This document shows, in pieces, positions 7,327 through 13,396 of a DNA stretch of 13,396 nt (positions within the stretch are counted from its first letter, which is position 1; the number at the start of each line of letters is the position of its first letter). The position numbers were made by a program, and so were the translations under genes. The stretch comes from Rhizosphaericola sp047606825. Its GTDB lineage: Bacteria > Bacteroidota > Bacteroidia > Chitinophagales > Chitinophagaceae. Below the pieces are notes generated by a model. It was not told the DNA's origin. It saw only the letters and a program-made list of their open reading frames with translations, and ran no database searches. The stretch is from NCBI GenBank assembly GCA_047606825.1, contig JASGDY010000115.1, positions 1 to 13,396 of the forward strand, given 5' to 3'.

Positions 7327-8571
7327 TCATTTCCTCCTGAAAAAACCTTTATTCTTTGGCTTTTTATGTCCAGTATTTTCTTTTGGCTGAGGTTTGGGGA
7401 CAAAAGGTTTGTTGTTGCTGTCTCGTTTCATCTCTACCAAATCGTCCGTATGGAAAGGGTGGTCTTTCACAACCGGGATTTTCTTGCCAATCAGTTTTTC
7501 CGTATTTCTAAGATTTACCAAATCCAAACCGTCAACAAAGGAGAAAGAAGTGCCTTCGCTTCCCGCCCTTCCTGTCCGCCCGATTCTGTGGACATACGTT
7601 TCGGAAACGTCGGACAGTTCGTAATTGACGACATATTTGAGTTCCTCAATATCAATTCCCCTTGCGGCAATATCGGTTGCGACGAGCACCCTGGTCTTTT
7701 TCTCCTTGAAATTTTGGAGTGCGTTTTGCCTTGCGTTCTGCGATTTGTCTCCGTGGATGGCTTGTGCGGAAATGCCTGATTTTACAAGCTTTTTTGTGAT
7801 TTTGTCTGCGCCGTATTTTGTTCGGGAAAATACCAAGACCTGGTCCAGTTTTTCGTCTTGCAACAGATGAACCAGCAAATCATTTTTGTTGTCTTTTTCT
7901 ACAAAATAAATGCTTTGCTGAATGGTATCTGCCGTCGAAGAAACCGGCGCAACTTCGACTTTTACAGGATTTACCAAAATGTCTGAAGCCAATGTTGCAA
8001 TCTCTTTGGGCATTGTCGCGGAAAAGAAAAGATTTTGCCTTTTTGCCGGAAGCAGTTTCAAAACCCTTTTGACGTCATGGACAAAACCCATATCCAGCAT
8101 ACGGTCTGCCTCGTCCAAAACGAAAATTTCCAAATGGTGCAGTTTGATGATACCTTGTGAAATGAAATCCAACAACCTGCCCGGCGTTGCAATCAGGATG
8201 TCAACGCCATTTTTCAAATCCTGCTCCTGCTGGTACTGTTTCACACCGCCGAAAACCACAAGCGATTTTAGTTGCAGGTGTTTGCCGTAAGCCCGGAAAT
8301 TTTCTTCTATCTGGATGGCCAATTCTCTCGTCGGGGTGAGGATTAATGCTTTGATTTGGTTCCGGAATTGCTGTTTTTCCGAAAGGTTTTGCAGAATAGG
8401 AATCGCAAAAGCTGCCGTTTTTCCCGTTCCTGTCTGGGCAGTTCCCAAAAGGTCTTTTCCTTGCAGGATTGGCGGAATTGCTTTTTCCTGTATCGGTGTC
8501 GGTTGTTCGTAACCTGCGGATTTCAGTGCGTCTAATATGGGTTTGATTAAACCTAATTGTTCAAAGTTCAA
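7327..8571 (-). CDS. rhlE: DEAD-box ATP-dependent RNA helicase, RhlE type
   Basis: A 414-residue RNA helicase with the complete motif set: Q motif (21-28, YEQPTPIQ), motif I AQTGTGKT (45-52), Ia PTRELA (80-85), GG (108-109), Ib TPGR (129-132), II DEAD (153-156), III SAT (184-186), V TDIAARGID (299-307) and VI HRIGRTGRAG (328-337). The tail after 375 is basic and low in complexity, ending KPKNKGFFRRK, typical of RhlE-like proteins and suited to RNA binding. It should unwind short RNA duplexes in ribosome assembly or RNA decay in the cytoplasm, often with a cold-shock role. The start codon is TTG at 8571: an in-frame TAA lies five codons upstream and no ATG or GTG lies between. A -7 box and a leader hairpin precede it. 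Confidence 0.95.
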   Translation of the reverse strand: MNFEQLGLIKPILDALKSAGYEQPTPIQEKAIPPILQGKDLLGTAQTGTGKTAAFAIPILQNLSEKQQFRNQIKALILTPTRELAIQIEENFRAYGKHLQLKSLVVFGGVKQYQQEQDLKNGVDILIATPGRLLDFISQGIIKLHHLEIFVLDEADRMLDMGFVHDVKRVLKLLPAKRQNLFFSATMPKEIATLASDILVNPVKVEVAPVSSTADTIQQSIYFVEKDNKNDLLVHLLQDEKLDQVLVFSRTKYGADKITKKLVKSGISAQAIHGDKSQNARQNALQNFKEKKTRVLVATDIAARGIDIEELKYVVNYELSDVSETYVHRIGRTGRAGSEGTSFSFVDGLDLVNLRNTEKLIGKKIPVVKDHPFHTDDLVEMKRDSNNKPFVPKPQPKENTGHKKPKNKGFFRRK

Positions 8572-8597
8572 ATGAAATGTTTTTAATTAAAAGAAAA

Positions 8598-8623
8598 AAT
8601 TCCTCCTCGATGTAGAAGGAATT
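8598..8623 (-). promoter_or_regulatory. Leader hairpin upstream of the helicase
   Basis: In the helicase mRNA leader AATTCCT pairs with AGGAATT (7 bp, about 12-base loop). The 3' side holds GAGGAGG, a strong Shine-Dalgarno-like run, but it is about 30 bases from the TTG start and so too far to serve it directly. The hairpin may affect mRNA stability or take part in autoregulation. Confidence 0.4.
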
Positions 8624-8631
8624 ATATTTCG

Positions 8632-8639
8632 CAAAGGTA
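8632..8639 (-). promoter_or_regulatory. -7 box for the helicase gene (TACCTTTG)
   Basis: On the minus strand TACCTTTG is an exact match to TAnnTTTG. A transcript from here would have a leader of about 56 bases that includes the hairpin. The nearest upstream TTG is 27 bases away, rather far for a -33 box. Confidence 0.55.
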
Positions 8640-8798
8640 CTTATTTAAAGTAAAGGTTGCTGTAATCAACTATTAACGTTATTGTGTATGTACGGCATAT
8701 CGTGTGGGGAGGAGACGAATTGGCAGTGGATATAATTGCTACGACTTACGCAATCGGGAATATTTTGCGGAACTCCGTAAACTTTTTTCCGGTCCTTT

Positions 8799-8806
8799 TA
8801 CATTTG
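8799..8806 (+). promoter_or_regulatory. -7 box directly before the hydrolase gene (TACATTTG)
   Basis: TACATTTG matches TAnnTTTG exactly and is followed by CAGG and then the ATG at 8811. Transcription starting about 4-5 bases after the box would begin at the start codon, predicting a leaderless mRNA. No good -33 TTG is seen. A small CGGAACTCCG hairpin lies upstream at 8768-8777. Confidence 0.5.
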
Positions 8807-8810
8807 CAGG

Positions 8811-9665
8811 ATGTTAAGAAGCTCGATTTTATCCGTTTTGCTGTTTTGTTCAGTTGCCTGGGGCAATACCGTATCGGCACAAGTGGCCGATTCCAGCTAT
8901 GTCATAGGCCATCGGTTTACCGTCGCGTCTGCCCTATTGAAAGAAAACCGGAAATACTGGGTTCGCCTTCCGAAAGGTTACAACGACACCGAAAAATATC
9001 CGGTCATCTATGTTCTGGATGGGGAAATGTATTTTCCCATCGTCTGCGCCGAGCAAGGTTTTTTGGATGGGAACAGTCGTCTCTCCGACAAAAAATGCAT
9101 CGTGGTGGGCATCGAAAATACCGACAGGACACGCGACCTGACACCTACGCCAGCAGTCAGTGCCAAAGGGCAGGCGACCTTGGAAAACAGTGGAAAGGGT
9201 GAGGCTTTTTTTCAGTTTATACGGACAGAACTTATTCCCAGCATCGAAAAACAGTACCATACGGCCAACCGCCGCATACTTGTCGGACATTCTTTCGGCG
9301 GCCTCGCCGCGACGTATTGCGCCCTCCGGCATCCCGACTGCTTTACCGATTACCTCATCATCGAACCCGCACTTTGGTGGGACGACGGCAAACTTTTGAA
9401 ACAGGCAAAAAACGACCTTTCGCAAAACCAATATCCCCACAATTGCCATGTATTCCTCGGCTTCGCCAGGACAAAAGAAGCGACCGACACACAGTCGCTC
9501 GACCATGTACTATCCATTGCCCAACCGAAAAATATCGCCCTCAAAAGCCAATACTATCCCGACGAAAGCCACGGCACGGTGTATGTACACGCACTTTATG
9601 ACGGATTGAGGTATATCCTTGATATTCCTATTCCGAAAAAGGGACATGGCGGTGGGCGTGAGTGA
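8811..9665 (+). CDS. Exported alpha/beta hydrolase (esterase D / IroE-like)
   Basis: A 284-residue serine hydrolase with a signal peptide at 1-24 (MLRSSILSVL...VSAQ). The fold begins with YWVRLPKGY and YPVIYVLDG (about 49-71), the opening of the putative-esterase family that includes enterochelin esterases and S-formylglutathione hydrolase. The nucleophile is S161 in GHSFGG (159-164). The histidine is probably H254 in DESHGTV. The acid is probably in 'EPALWWDDG' (185-193) or close to it; I cannot fix the residue. It should cleave an ester or thioester in the periplasm; the substrate is unknown. No TonB receptor or siderophore gene is nearby to support an iron role. The ATG at 8811 is supported by the signal peptide and by a -7 box immediately before it. 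Confidence 0.88.
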   Translation: MLRSSILSVLLFCSVAWGNTVSAQVADSSYVIGHRFTVASALLKENRKYWVRLPKGYNDTEKYPVIYVLDGEMYFPIVCAEQGFLDGNSRLSDKKCIVVGIENTDRTRDLTPTPAVSAKGQATLENSGKGEAFFQFIRTELIPSIEKQYHTANRRILVGHSFGGLAATYCALRHPDCFTDYLIIEPALWWDDGKLLKQAKNDLSQNQYPHNCHVFLGFARTKEATDTQSLDHVLSIAQPKNIALKSQYYPDESHGTVYVHALYDGLRYILDIPIPKKGHGGGRE

Positions 9666-9756
9666 GGTTGCGGCTATTGGTGTAGCATGATTGCGCATAT
9701 TGGATATTTCTGCTCAAGTCTTTGGAAATCAGAATTTACGCTTTGGGGGAATTGCC

Positions 9757-9764
9757 TATATTTG
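9757..9764 (+). promoter_or_regulatory. Possible -7 box for the S41 gene (TATATTTG)
   Basis: TATATTTG is an exact TAnnTTTG match 54 bases before the ATG at 9819. No TTG lies at a normal -33 distance. In this AT-rich stretch a chance match is quite possible. Confidence 0.35.
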
Positions 9765-9767
9765 GGA

Positions 9768-9800
9768 ATTAGTGGCTATTTTACCGGCACTCATAACGAC
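9768..9800. other. attC-like imperfect hairpin before the S41 gene
   Basis: TTAGTG (9769-9774) pairs with CAC...TAA (9788-9796) around a short loop, with a three-base bulge. The following TAACGAC, read on the other strand as GTCGTTATGA, resembles the CGTTATG core of integron attC sites. The match is partial and no integrase is in the window. Confidence 0.25.
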
Positions 9801-9801
9801 A

Positions 9802-11023
9802 AACAGAAATAGAAGAGAATGAAATTATTGAACTTTTTGACACTTTTTTGGGCAACTTTTACTTTTGGACAAACGAAGTATGAAAAAGACTTTAATGAAT
9901 TTTGGAACGACATCAATAACAACTATGCGTATTTTGACCAACAACAGTTAGATTGGAATAAAGTAAAAGAAATTTATCAGCCACAAGTTAAACAGATTAC
10001 AAACAATACAGAATTCATCCGTTTTCTAGAAAGCGTAATCAACGAGTTTCATAACGGACACATTTCATTAAATACAAACCTAAATTCCTCAAACAGAATT
10101 ATCCCAAGCGGACAAGATATTTTTATACAGAAACTAAATAACAAATTTCTTGTAACAGATATTCGCAAAGGTCGCGGCGCAGATTTATCAGGTTTGAAAA
10201 TCGGTAACGAAGTTGTTCTTTTTGACGGCAAACCTATCACCGAACAACTTGAGCAATTTTTGCCAAAATATACGACCGTACATACAAACGAAATGTATCA
10301 ATACGCTTTAAATATGCTGTTTGCAGGAACTCACAACATAAAAAGAGAAATCACAGTAAGCAAAGACGGAAATAAAACAAACTTTTATCCTGACGATACA
10401 CAAATAAAGAAAGCGACAAACCTTATAGATACAAAAATTCTGAACAAAACAACAGCATACATAAAAATAAACAATTTGTTAGGCGACCTGAAAATTATTG
10501 AGAATTTTGACAAGGCAGTTGATGAATTTATTCAATTCAAGAATATTGTAATTGACCTAACAGAGACACCAAGTGGCGGTAACACAACAGTTGCAAGATG
10601 TATTTTGGGAAGATTTATCAACAAAGTAATGCCTTATCAGCAACACGAATTTGACGAAAAAGAATTTGAAACGAAGAGAATGTGGGTTGAATATGTGATA
10701 CCAAGAAAAACACAATTCAAAGGAAAAGTATTCGTTTTAGTCGGACATTGGACAGGAAGTATGGGAGAAGGGATTGCTATTGGATTTGACGGACTAAAAA
10801 GAGCCAAAATTATCGGAACAGAAATGGCAGGACTACTTGGAGCAATCAACGGATTTACAATGTCAGAAACCAACATCGGTTTTCAAATCCCAACAGAAAG
10901 ACTTTACCATATAAATGGAACGCCAAGAGAAAAGTATAAACCAACAGTATTGACAAAAAACATTGATGATACATATAAAAAAATGAACGAAATAAAATAA
11001 AGACAGTGTCCCGCTAACAGAAA
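9802..11023. repeat. 8-bp direct repeats AACAGAAA around the AT-rich gene
   Basis: AACAGAAA occurs at 9802-9809, just before the S41 gene, and at 11016-11023, just after it. The segment between them is clearly AT-richer than its surroundings: two sampled 60-base lines have 17 and 25 G+C, against 37 in a line of the adjacent hydrolase gene. The repeats could mark an insertion, but 8-bp identity in AT-rich DNA may be chance. Confidence 0.3.
9819..11000 (+). CDS. S41-family peptidase homologue (C-terminal processing peptidase fold)
   Basis: A 393-residue exported protein with a signal peptide at 1-18 (MKLLNFLTLFWATFTFGQ). Residues 19-90 form a helical N-terminal region ending in EFHNGHISL, where H81 matches the 'DGHT' element of S41 peptidases. 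Residues 95-185 look like a PDZ-type domain (SGLKIGNEVVLFDGKPI). The core at 205-380 contains NIVIDLTETPSGGN, the likely nucleophile S314 in HWTGSMGEG, and a late IPTERLYHINGTPRE segment. A second catalytic residue (Lys or Glu) cannot be fixed by eye, so activity is uncertain. Its role may be periplasmic protein or peptide cleavage. Base composition differs sharply from both neighbours (many AAA, AAT and ACA codons), suggesting recent acquisition. The ATG at 9819 follows AGAAGAGA, a weak ribosome site. Confidence 0.82.
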   Translation: MKLLNFLTLFWATFTFGQTKYEKDFNEFWNDINNNYAYFDQQQLDWNKVKEIYQPQVKQITNNTEFIRFLESVINEFHNGHISLNTNLNSSNRIIPSGQDIFIQKLNNKFLVTDIRKGRGADLSGLKIGNEVVLFDGKPITEQLEQFLPKYTTVHTNEMYQYALNMLFAGTHNIKREITVSKDGNKTNFYPDDTQIKKATNLIDTKILNKTTAYIKINNLLGDLKIIENFDKAVDEFIQFKNIVIDLTETPSGGNTTVARCILGRFINKVMPYQQHEFDEKEFETKRMWVEYVIPRKTQFKGKVFVLVGHWTGSMGEGIAIGFDGLKRAKIIGTEMAGLLGAINGFTMSETNIGFQIPTERLYHINGTPREKYKPTVLTKNIDDTYKKMNEIK

Positions 11024-11193
11024 AATACTCAACTTAAAGCTGTCTGAAATATGGGTGGGGTACTTACACTACATTCTGTTCCCATCCAAACAATGAGATA
11101 AAATCTGAAATGCAATTACATTATGGCATAAAGAAGTGCATTCCCAATAAAATTACAAATGAAAATTAGAGGTGATCCAAAATACCCGCTTTC

Positions 11194-12150
11194 TCAAATC
11201 GGTTTTATCCTGTAACACCACCGAAACAGTTTCCCCTCAAAGTCAAAAGGAGTAGTGGATTTGGTGATGTCCTTGATTTCCGAGGCTTTTATTTTGGATG
11301 TGTCCAGTTCAAATTTTCGGTAGTTGGTACTGAAATATAAAGTCCCATCTGGCGATAGGCAATGCAGGCAGTCATTGATGAGAGCCACATGGTCGCGCTG
11401 TACGTCCAATATATCCTTCATCCTTTTGCTGTTGCTGAATGTCGGCGGGTCGAGGACAATCAGGTCGTAGCTGTTGGCGGGCAAGGCTTTGAGGTATTGC
11501 AGGACATCGGCGTGGACGAAGTGGTATTGGCTGCCCGATAGGTTGTTTTCCCGGAAATTGTTTTCGGACCAGGTGAGATAGGTTTTGGAAAGGTCAACGG
11601 ACGTAACCTCGGCAGCACCGTTCGCGGCGGCATACACGGAAAAAGAGCTCGTGTAGCAAAACAGGTTGAGCACGCGTTTCCCTTGGCTTTCCTCCCCGAC
11701 CATTTTGCGTGTGGTGCGGTGGTCGAGAAACAATCCCGTATCAAGGTATTGGGAAAGGTTGACCAAAAAATTGAGTCCATTTTCCCGGACGAGGAAAAAA
11801 TCATCGCCGTAGTGCAACTTCTGGTATTGGTTGTCCGCGCGGTGCGACATCCTTTTGCGTTCCTTGCAATAGACATCTTGTACATCTATTTCCAATGTGT
11901 GTGCGATGGTTAGCAGACATTGTTCGAGCCATTGGTCGTGTTCCGCTTCTTCCATGCCGTGGTTACGTTTGTATTCCGCCACGTAGATTTTGTCGGCATA
12001 GCGTTCCACCACGAAAGGAAAACTTGGCAAGTCGTTGTCGTAGATACGGAAACAGGAAATACCCTGCCGCTGTGCCAGCTTGTTTCGGTGCTTGTACACT
12101 TTTAGGAGTCTGTTGGCAAATTCCTGCCATTTGGGATTGTCGGACTGCAT
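11194..12150 (-). CDS. RlmK-like class I SAM-dependent rRNA methyltransferase
   Basis: A 318-residue protein that closely matches the C-terminal (RlmK) half of the fused E. coli RlmKL, which makes m7G2069 in 23S rRNA. The N-terminal part reads FANRLLKVYKHRNK (11-24), then CFRIYDNDLPSFPFVVERY (33-51), as in that domain. NQYQKL (107-112) and YLDTGLFLDHR (135-145) follow. The Rossmann fold has motif I LNLFCYTSSFSVYAA (161-175), motif II acidic D186 and the catalytic motif IV DPPTFSNSKRM (234-244). It lacks the RlmL THUMP half, so it is a single-function form. By analogy it methylates a guanine N7 in 23S rRNA; the exact site is inferred. I choose the ATG at 12150; a TTG six codons upstream overlaps the promoter box. 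It is divergent from the phosphatase gene and convergent with the S41 gene. Confidence 0.9.
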   Translation of the reverse strand: MQSDNPKWQEFANRLLKVYKHRNKLAQRQGISCFRIYDNDLPSFPFVVERYADKIYVAEYKRNHGMEEAEHDQWLEQCLLTIAHTLEIDVQDVYCKERKRMSHRADNQYQKLHYGDDFFLVRENGLNFLVNLSQYLDTGLFLDHRTTRKMVGEESQGKRVLNLFCYTSSFSVYAAANGAAEVTSVDLSKTYLTWSENNFRENNLSGSQYHFVHADVLQYLKALPANSYDLIVLDPPTFSNSKRMKDILDVQRDHVALINDCLHCLSPDGTLYFSTNYRKFELDTSKIKASEIKDITKSTTPFDFEGKLFRWCYRIKPI

Positions 12151-12155
12151 CGCCG

Positions 12156-12163
12156 CAAAATTA
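12156..12163 (-). promoter_or_regulatory. -7 box directly before the methyltransferase gene (TAATTTTG)
   Basis: On the minus strand TAATTTTG matches TAnnTTTG exactly and is followed by CGGCG and then the ATG at 12150. The predicted transcription start falls at or within a base or two of the A of the ATG. This also argues against the upstream TTG start, which would lie before the box. No clear -33 box is visible. Confidence 0.5.
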
Positions 12164-12202
12164 GCCAACAGTTAAACTATAACATAGAATTCATTCAATT
12201 TT

Positions 12203-12234
12203 TTGGCTATTCCCTTGACCTTACGCTATATTTA
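12203..12234 (+). promoter_or_regulatory. Promoter of the phosphatase gene (TTG...TATATTTA)
   Basis: TTG at 12203-12205 and TATATTTA at 12227-12234 are separated by 21 bases, a spacing that suits the Bacteroidota TTG / TAnnTTTG promoter; only the last base of the -7 box differs. CCGC and then the ATG at 12239 follow, so this mRNA too should be leaderless. Confidence 0.5.
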
Positions 12235-12238
12235 CCGC

Positions 12239-13024
12239 ATGGAAGACATAAAAGCAACACTGGTCACGGCGGCACAAGCCGGCGCAGCACAGGCAGTCCA
12301 TTATTTCAACAAAGAGCATCAGATCGAAAACAAGGACGGTGTCAACAATCCCGTCACAGAGGCGGACAAGGCTTCCGAAAAAGCAATATTTGAAGTCATC
12401 CGACACCAATATCCCGACCATTTCCTCCTGAGCGAGGAATCAGGCGAAATCATACAGGAATCTACCTACAAATGGATCATCGACCCGATCGACGGCACCA
12501 TCAACTATGCGCAGGGCATTCCCATCTGCTGTATCTCCATCGGAGTGGAAAAAGACGGCAAAATGTTGATGGGTGCGGTGTATAACCCTTTTCTCGAAGA
12601 ATTTTTCTTCGCGGAAAAAGGGCAGGGCGCAACGCTCAACGACCGCACGATACATGTCAGCAAACAGACAAGCCTGGAAAAAAGCTGCATCGTTACGGGA
12701 TTTCCGTACCAGTACCTCAATGAACCCAACGGGCCGTTACCCGTATTTGAAAGGCTTATCCGCAAAGGGATTGCGGTACGTCGGCTGGGCAGTGCGGCCA
12801 TCGATCTATGCTGGACGGCATGTGGTCGTTTTGATGGTTTTTACGAACACAAGCTCAACGCCTGGGACAGTGCCGCGGGATTCCTCATCGTGGAGGAAGC
12901 GGGCGGCAAAGTGACCGACCTTGCCGGCGCACCTTACAATCCTTACCAACCAGGGCTGATTGCCACCAATGGGATCTTGCACGATGTATTGGTGGAGGTG
13001 GTCAATGGACGGCATACAGTCTGA
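12239..13024 (+). CDS. Inositol monophosphatase family protein
   Basis: A 261-residue Mg2+-dependent phosphomonoesterase, close to the usual family length of about 260-270. Metal and catalytic motifs are all present: NPVTEADKASE (37-47), the glutamates E66-E67 in LSEESGE, D82-P-I-D85-G-T-I-N-Y (the DPIDGT signature) and the C-terminal W209-D-S-A-A-G signature with EEAGG (219-223). It should hydrolyse a sugar or inositol phosphate in the cytoplasm; related enzymes also act on 3'-phosphoadenosine 5'-phosphate (CysQ), NADP or fructose-1,6-bisphosphate, and the substrate cannot be told from sequence. I start at the ATG at 12239: the in-frame TTG at 12203 overlaps the promoter and adds 12 unusual residues. 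It is divergent from the methyltransferase gene with 88 bases between start codons. Confidence 0.92.
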   Translation: MEDIKATLVTAAQAGAAQAVHYFNKEHQIENKDGVNNPVTEADKASEKAIFEVIRHQYPDHFLLSEESGEIIQESTYKWIIDPIDGTINYAQGIPICCISIGVEKDGKMLMGAVYNPFLEEFFFAEKGQGATLNDRTIHVSKQTSLEKSCIVTGFPYQYLNEPNGPLPVFERLIRKGIAVRRLGSAAIDLCWTACGRFDGFYEHKLNAWDSAAGFLIVEEAGGKVTDLAGAPYNPYQPGLIATNGILHDVLVEVVNGRHTV

Positions 13025-13042
13025 GGTTTGCCGACAATGAAG

Positions 13043-13072
13043 AATCCTTCCTATTATAGCCAATCAAGGATT
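13043..13072 (+). terminator. Possible terminator of the phosphatase gene
   Basis: AATCCTT (13043-13049) and AAGGATT (13066-13072) are a perfect 7-bp stem with a 16-base loop, 18 bases past the stop. There is no good T-run after it, so termination would be weak or factor-assisted. Confidence 0.35.
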
Positions 13073-13099
13073 GAAATACGATTTATATGCGCCGTTCCT

Positions 13100-13194
13100 A
13101 CGGAACTCCGTCTTTTTCCACTCATTACAACGGAATAGATTCCGTTGCTACAAAATGGAACCGACCCGCCGCGGCATATCATGGCATTTTGTAG
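13100..13194. repeat. Compound hairpin repeat
   Basis: Three perfect stems lie in a row: ACGGA-AC-TCCGT (13100-13111), CAACGGAAT-AG-ATTCCGTTG (13128-13147), and CTACAAAATG (13148-13157) pairing with CATTTTGTAG (13185-13194) around a 27-base GC-rich loop containing CCGCGG. The second and third stems abut with no spacer. The layout resembles dispersed extragenic repeats of Bacteroidota genomes. CGGAACTCCG also occurs at 8768-8777, before the hydrolase gene. Confidence 0.6.
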
Positions 13195-13320
13195 GTCCCG
13201 ATTTTATGGGTGCATTTACCTGCCCTAGCTTTAGACGTTGGTCTTTTTTTACTTTTGCCTTTTTACGTTTAATACGATAATGAAATTCAATATAGACCAA
13301 TAATTTTTATTACTCCGCTC

Positions 13321-13392
13321 TTCAGGATTTGTAATCCTGAAGCCGTATCGGCGGATTTGCAATCCGCAAATAGCAGTGCATTGCAAATGCAC
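13321..13392. repeat. Three tandem short palindromes with a common core
   Basis: TTCAGGATT-TGT-AATCCTGAA (13321-13341), GCGGATT-TGC-AATCCGC (13351-13367) and GTGCATT-GCA-AATGCAC (13376-13392) are perfect stems with 3-base loops, their centres 28 and 25 bases apart. All share ATTTGnAAT; the third has it reversed. Stem bases outside the core differ but stay paired. This resembles REP-type extragenic palindromes. The array may continue beyond the window. Confidence 0.7.
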
Positions 13393-13396
13393 GGAT

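Larger units (their letters stand above)
13025..13396. other. Non-coding end region of about 370 bases with repeats
   Basis: I see no protein-like frame on either strand. The region holds a possible terminator, a compound hairpin repeat (13100-13194), an AT-rich stretch (13230-13310) and three tandem short palindromes (13321-13392). A plus-strand frame at 13071-13280 is built from the repeat and is not called. Confidence 0.6.

Noticed and set aside
131..8571. Single four-gene operon on the minus strand
   Set aside because: Gaps of about 245-525 bases, two good terminators (7280-7318, 5808-5831) and repeat elements between the genes argue for separate transcripts.
8934..9506. 190-codon minus-strand frame opposite the hydrolase gene
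   Set aside because: The plus strand encodes a clear signal peptide and GHSFGG serine hydrolase; the antisense frame is a shadow.
8811..9665. Siderophore (enterochelin-type) esterase
   Set aside because: The fold fits, but no receptor, transporter or biosynthesis gene is nearby, so the substrate is left open.
13071..13280. 69-codon plus-strand frame near the end
   Set aside because: It runs through the stacked hairpins and has no ribosome site or protein-like composition.
13321..13392. CRISPR array
   Set aside because: The units are about 25-28 bases apart and palindromic, with 8-9 base gaps rather than spacers of about 30 bases, and no cas gene is near.

Overview
The window looks like chromosomal DNA of a member of the Bacteroidota, of a Chitinophaga/Sphingobacteria-like kind. 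This is an inference from three things: the gene families (BatD, a GH3 / beta-lactamase-fold fusion, a DUF4369-TlpA protein, an RlmK-like methyltransferase), signal peptides ending in ..AQ or ..GQ, and -7 promoter boxes of the Bacteroidota form TAnnTTTG with weak or absent Shine-Dalgarno sequences. By eye most genes are near 50% GC; one gene is clearly AT-richer.

Layout. Four minus-strand genes fill 131-8571: batD (131-2131), an exported GH3 N-acetylhexosaminidase fused to a serine beta-lactamase-fold domain (2658-5576), an exported TlpA-like thioredoxin protein (5877-7082) and a RhlE-type DEAD-box RNA helicase (7327-8571, TTG start). They are separated by gaps of about 245-525 bases holding terminators and palindromes, so they look like single-gene transcripts. 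Then come two plus-strand genes, an exported alpha/beta hydrolase (8811-9665) and an AT-rich S41-type peptidase homologue (9819-11000). Last is a divergent pair, an RlmK-like rRNA methyltransferase (minus, 11194-12150) and an inositol monophosphatase-family enzyme (plus, 12239-13024). The final 370 bases are non-coding and hold several palindromic repeats.

Functionally these are mostly independent housekeeping and envelope genes: cell-wall or glycan turnover, periplasmic thiol chemistry, RNA remodelling, rRNA methylation and sugar-phosphate hydrolysis. I found no defence system, CRISPR array, transposase, tRNA or rRNA.

The more interesting signal is non-coding. (1) Two genes have a perfect TAnnTTTG box only 4-5 bases before the ATG, and two more have a near match 4-8 bases before it, predicting leaderless or almost leaderless mRNAs. 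(2) A perfect 18-bp inverted repeat covers the batD start codon. (3) A nested inverted-repeat element lies at 2376-2606; inverting its core would join two short reading frames, and a decayed relative of its central palindrome lies on the other side of the GH3 gene. (4) The AT-rich peptidase gene sits between 8-bp direct repeats and sequences resembling integron attC core sites. (5) Three short palindromes with the same core but covarying stems close the window. None of these has been tested against a database.
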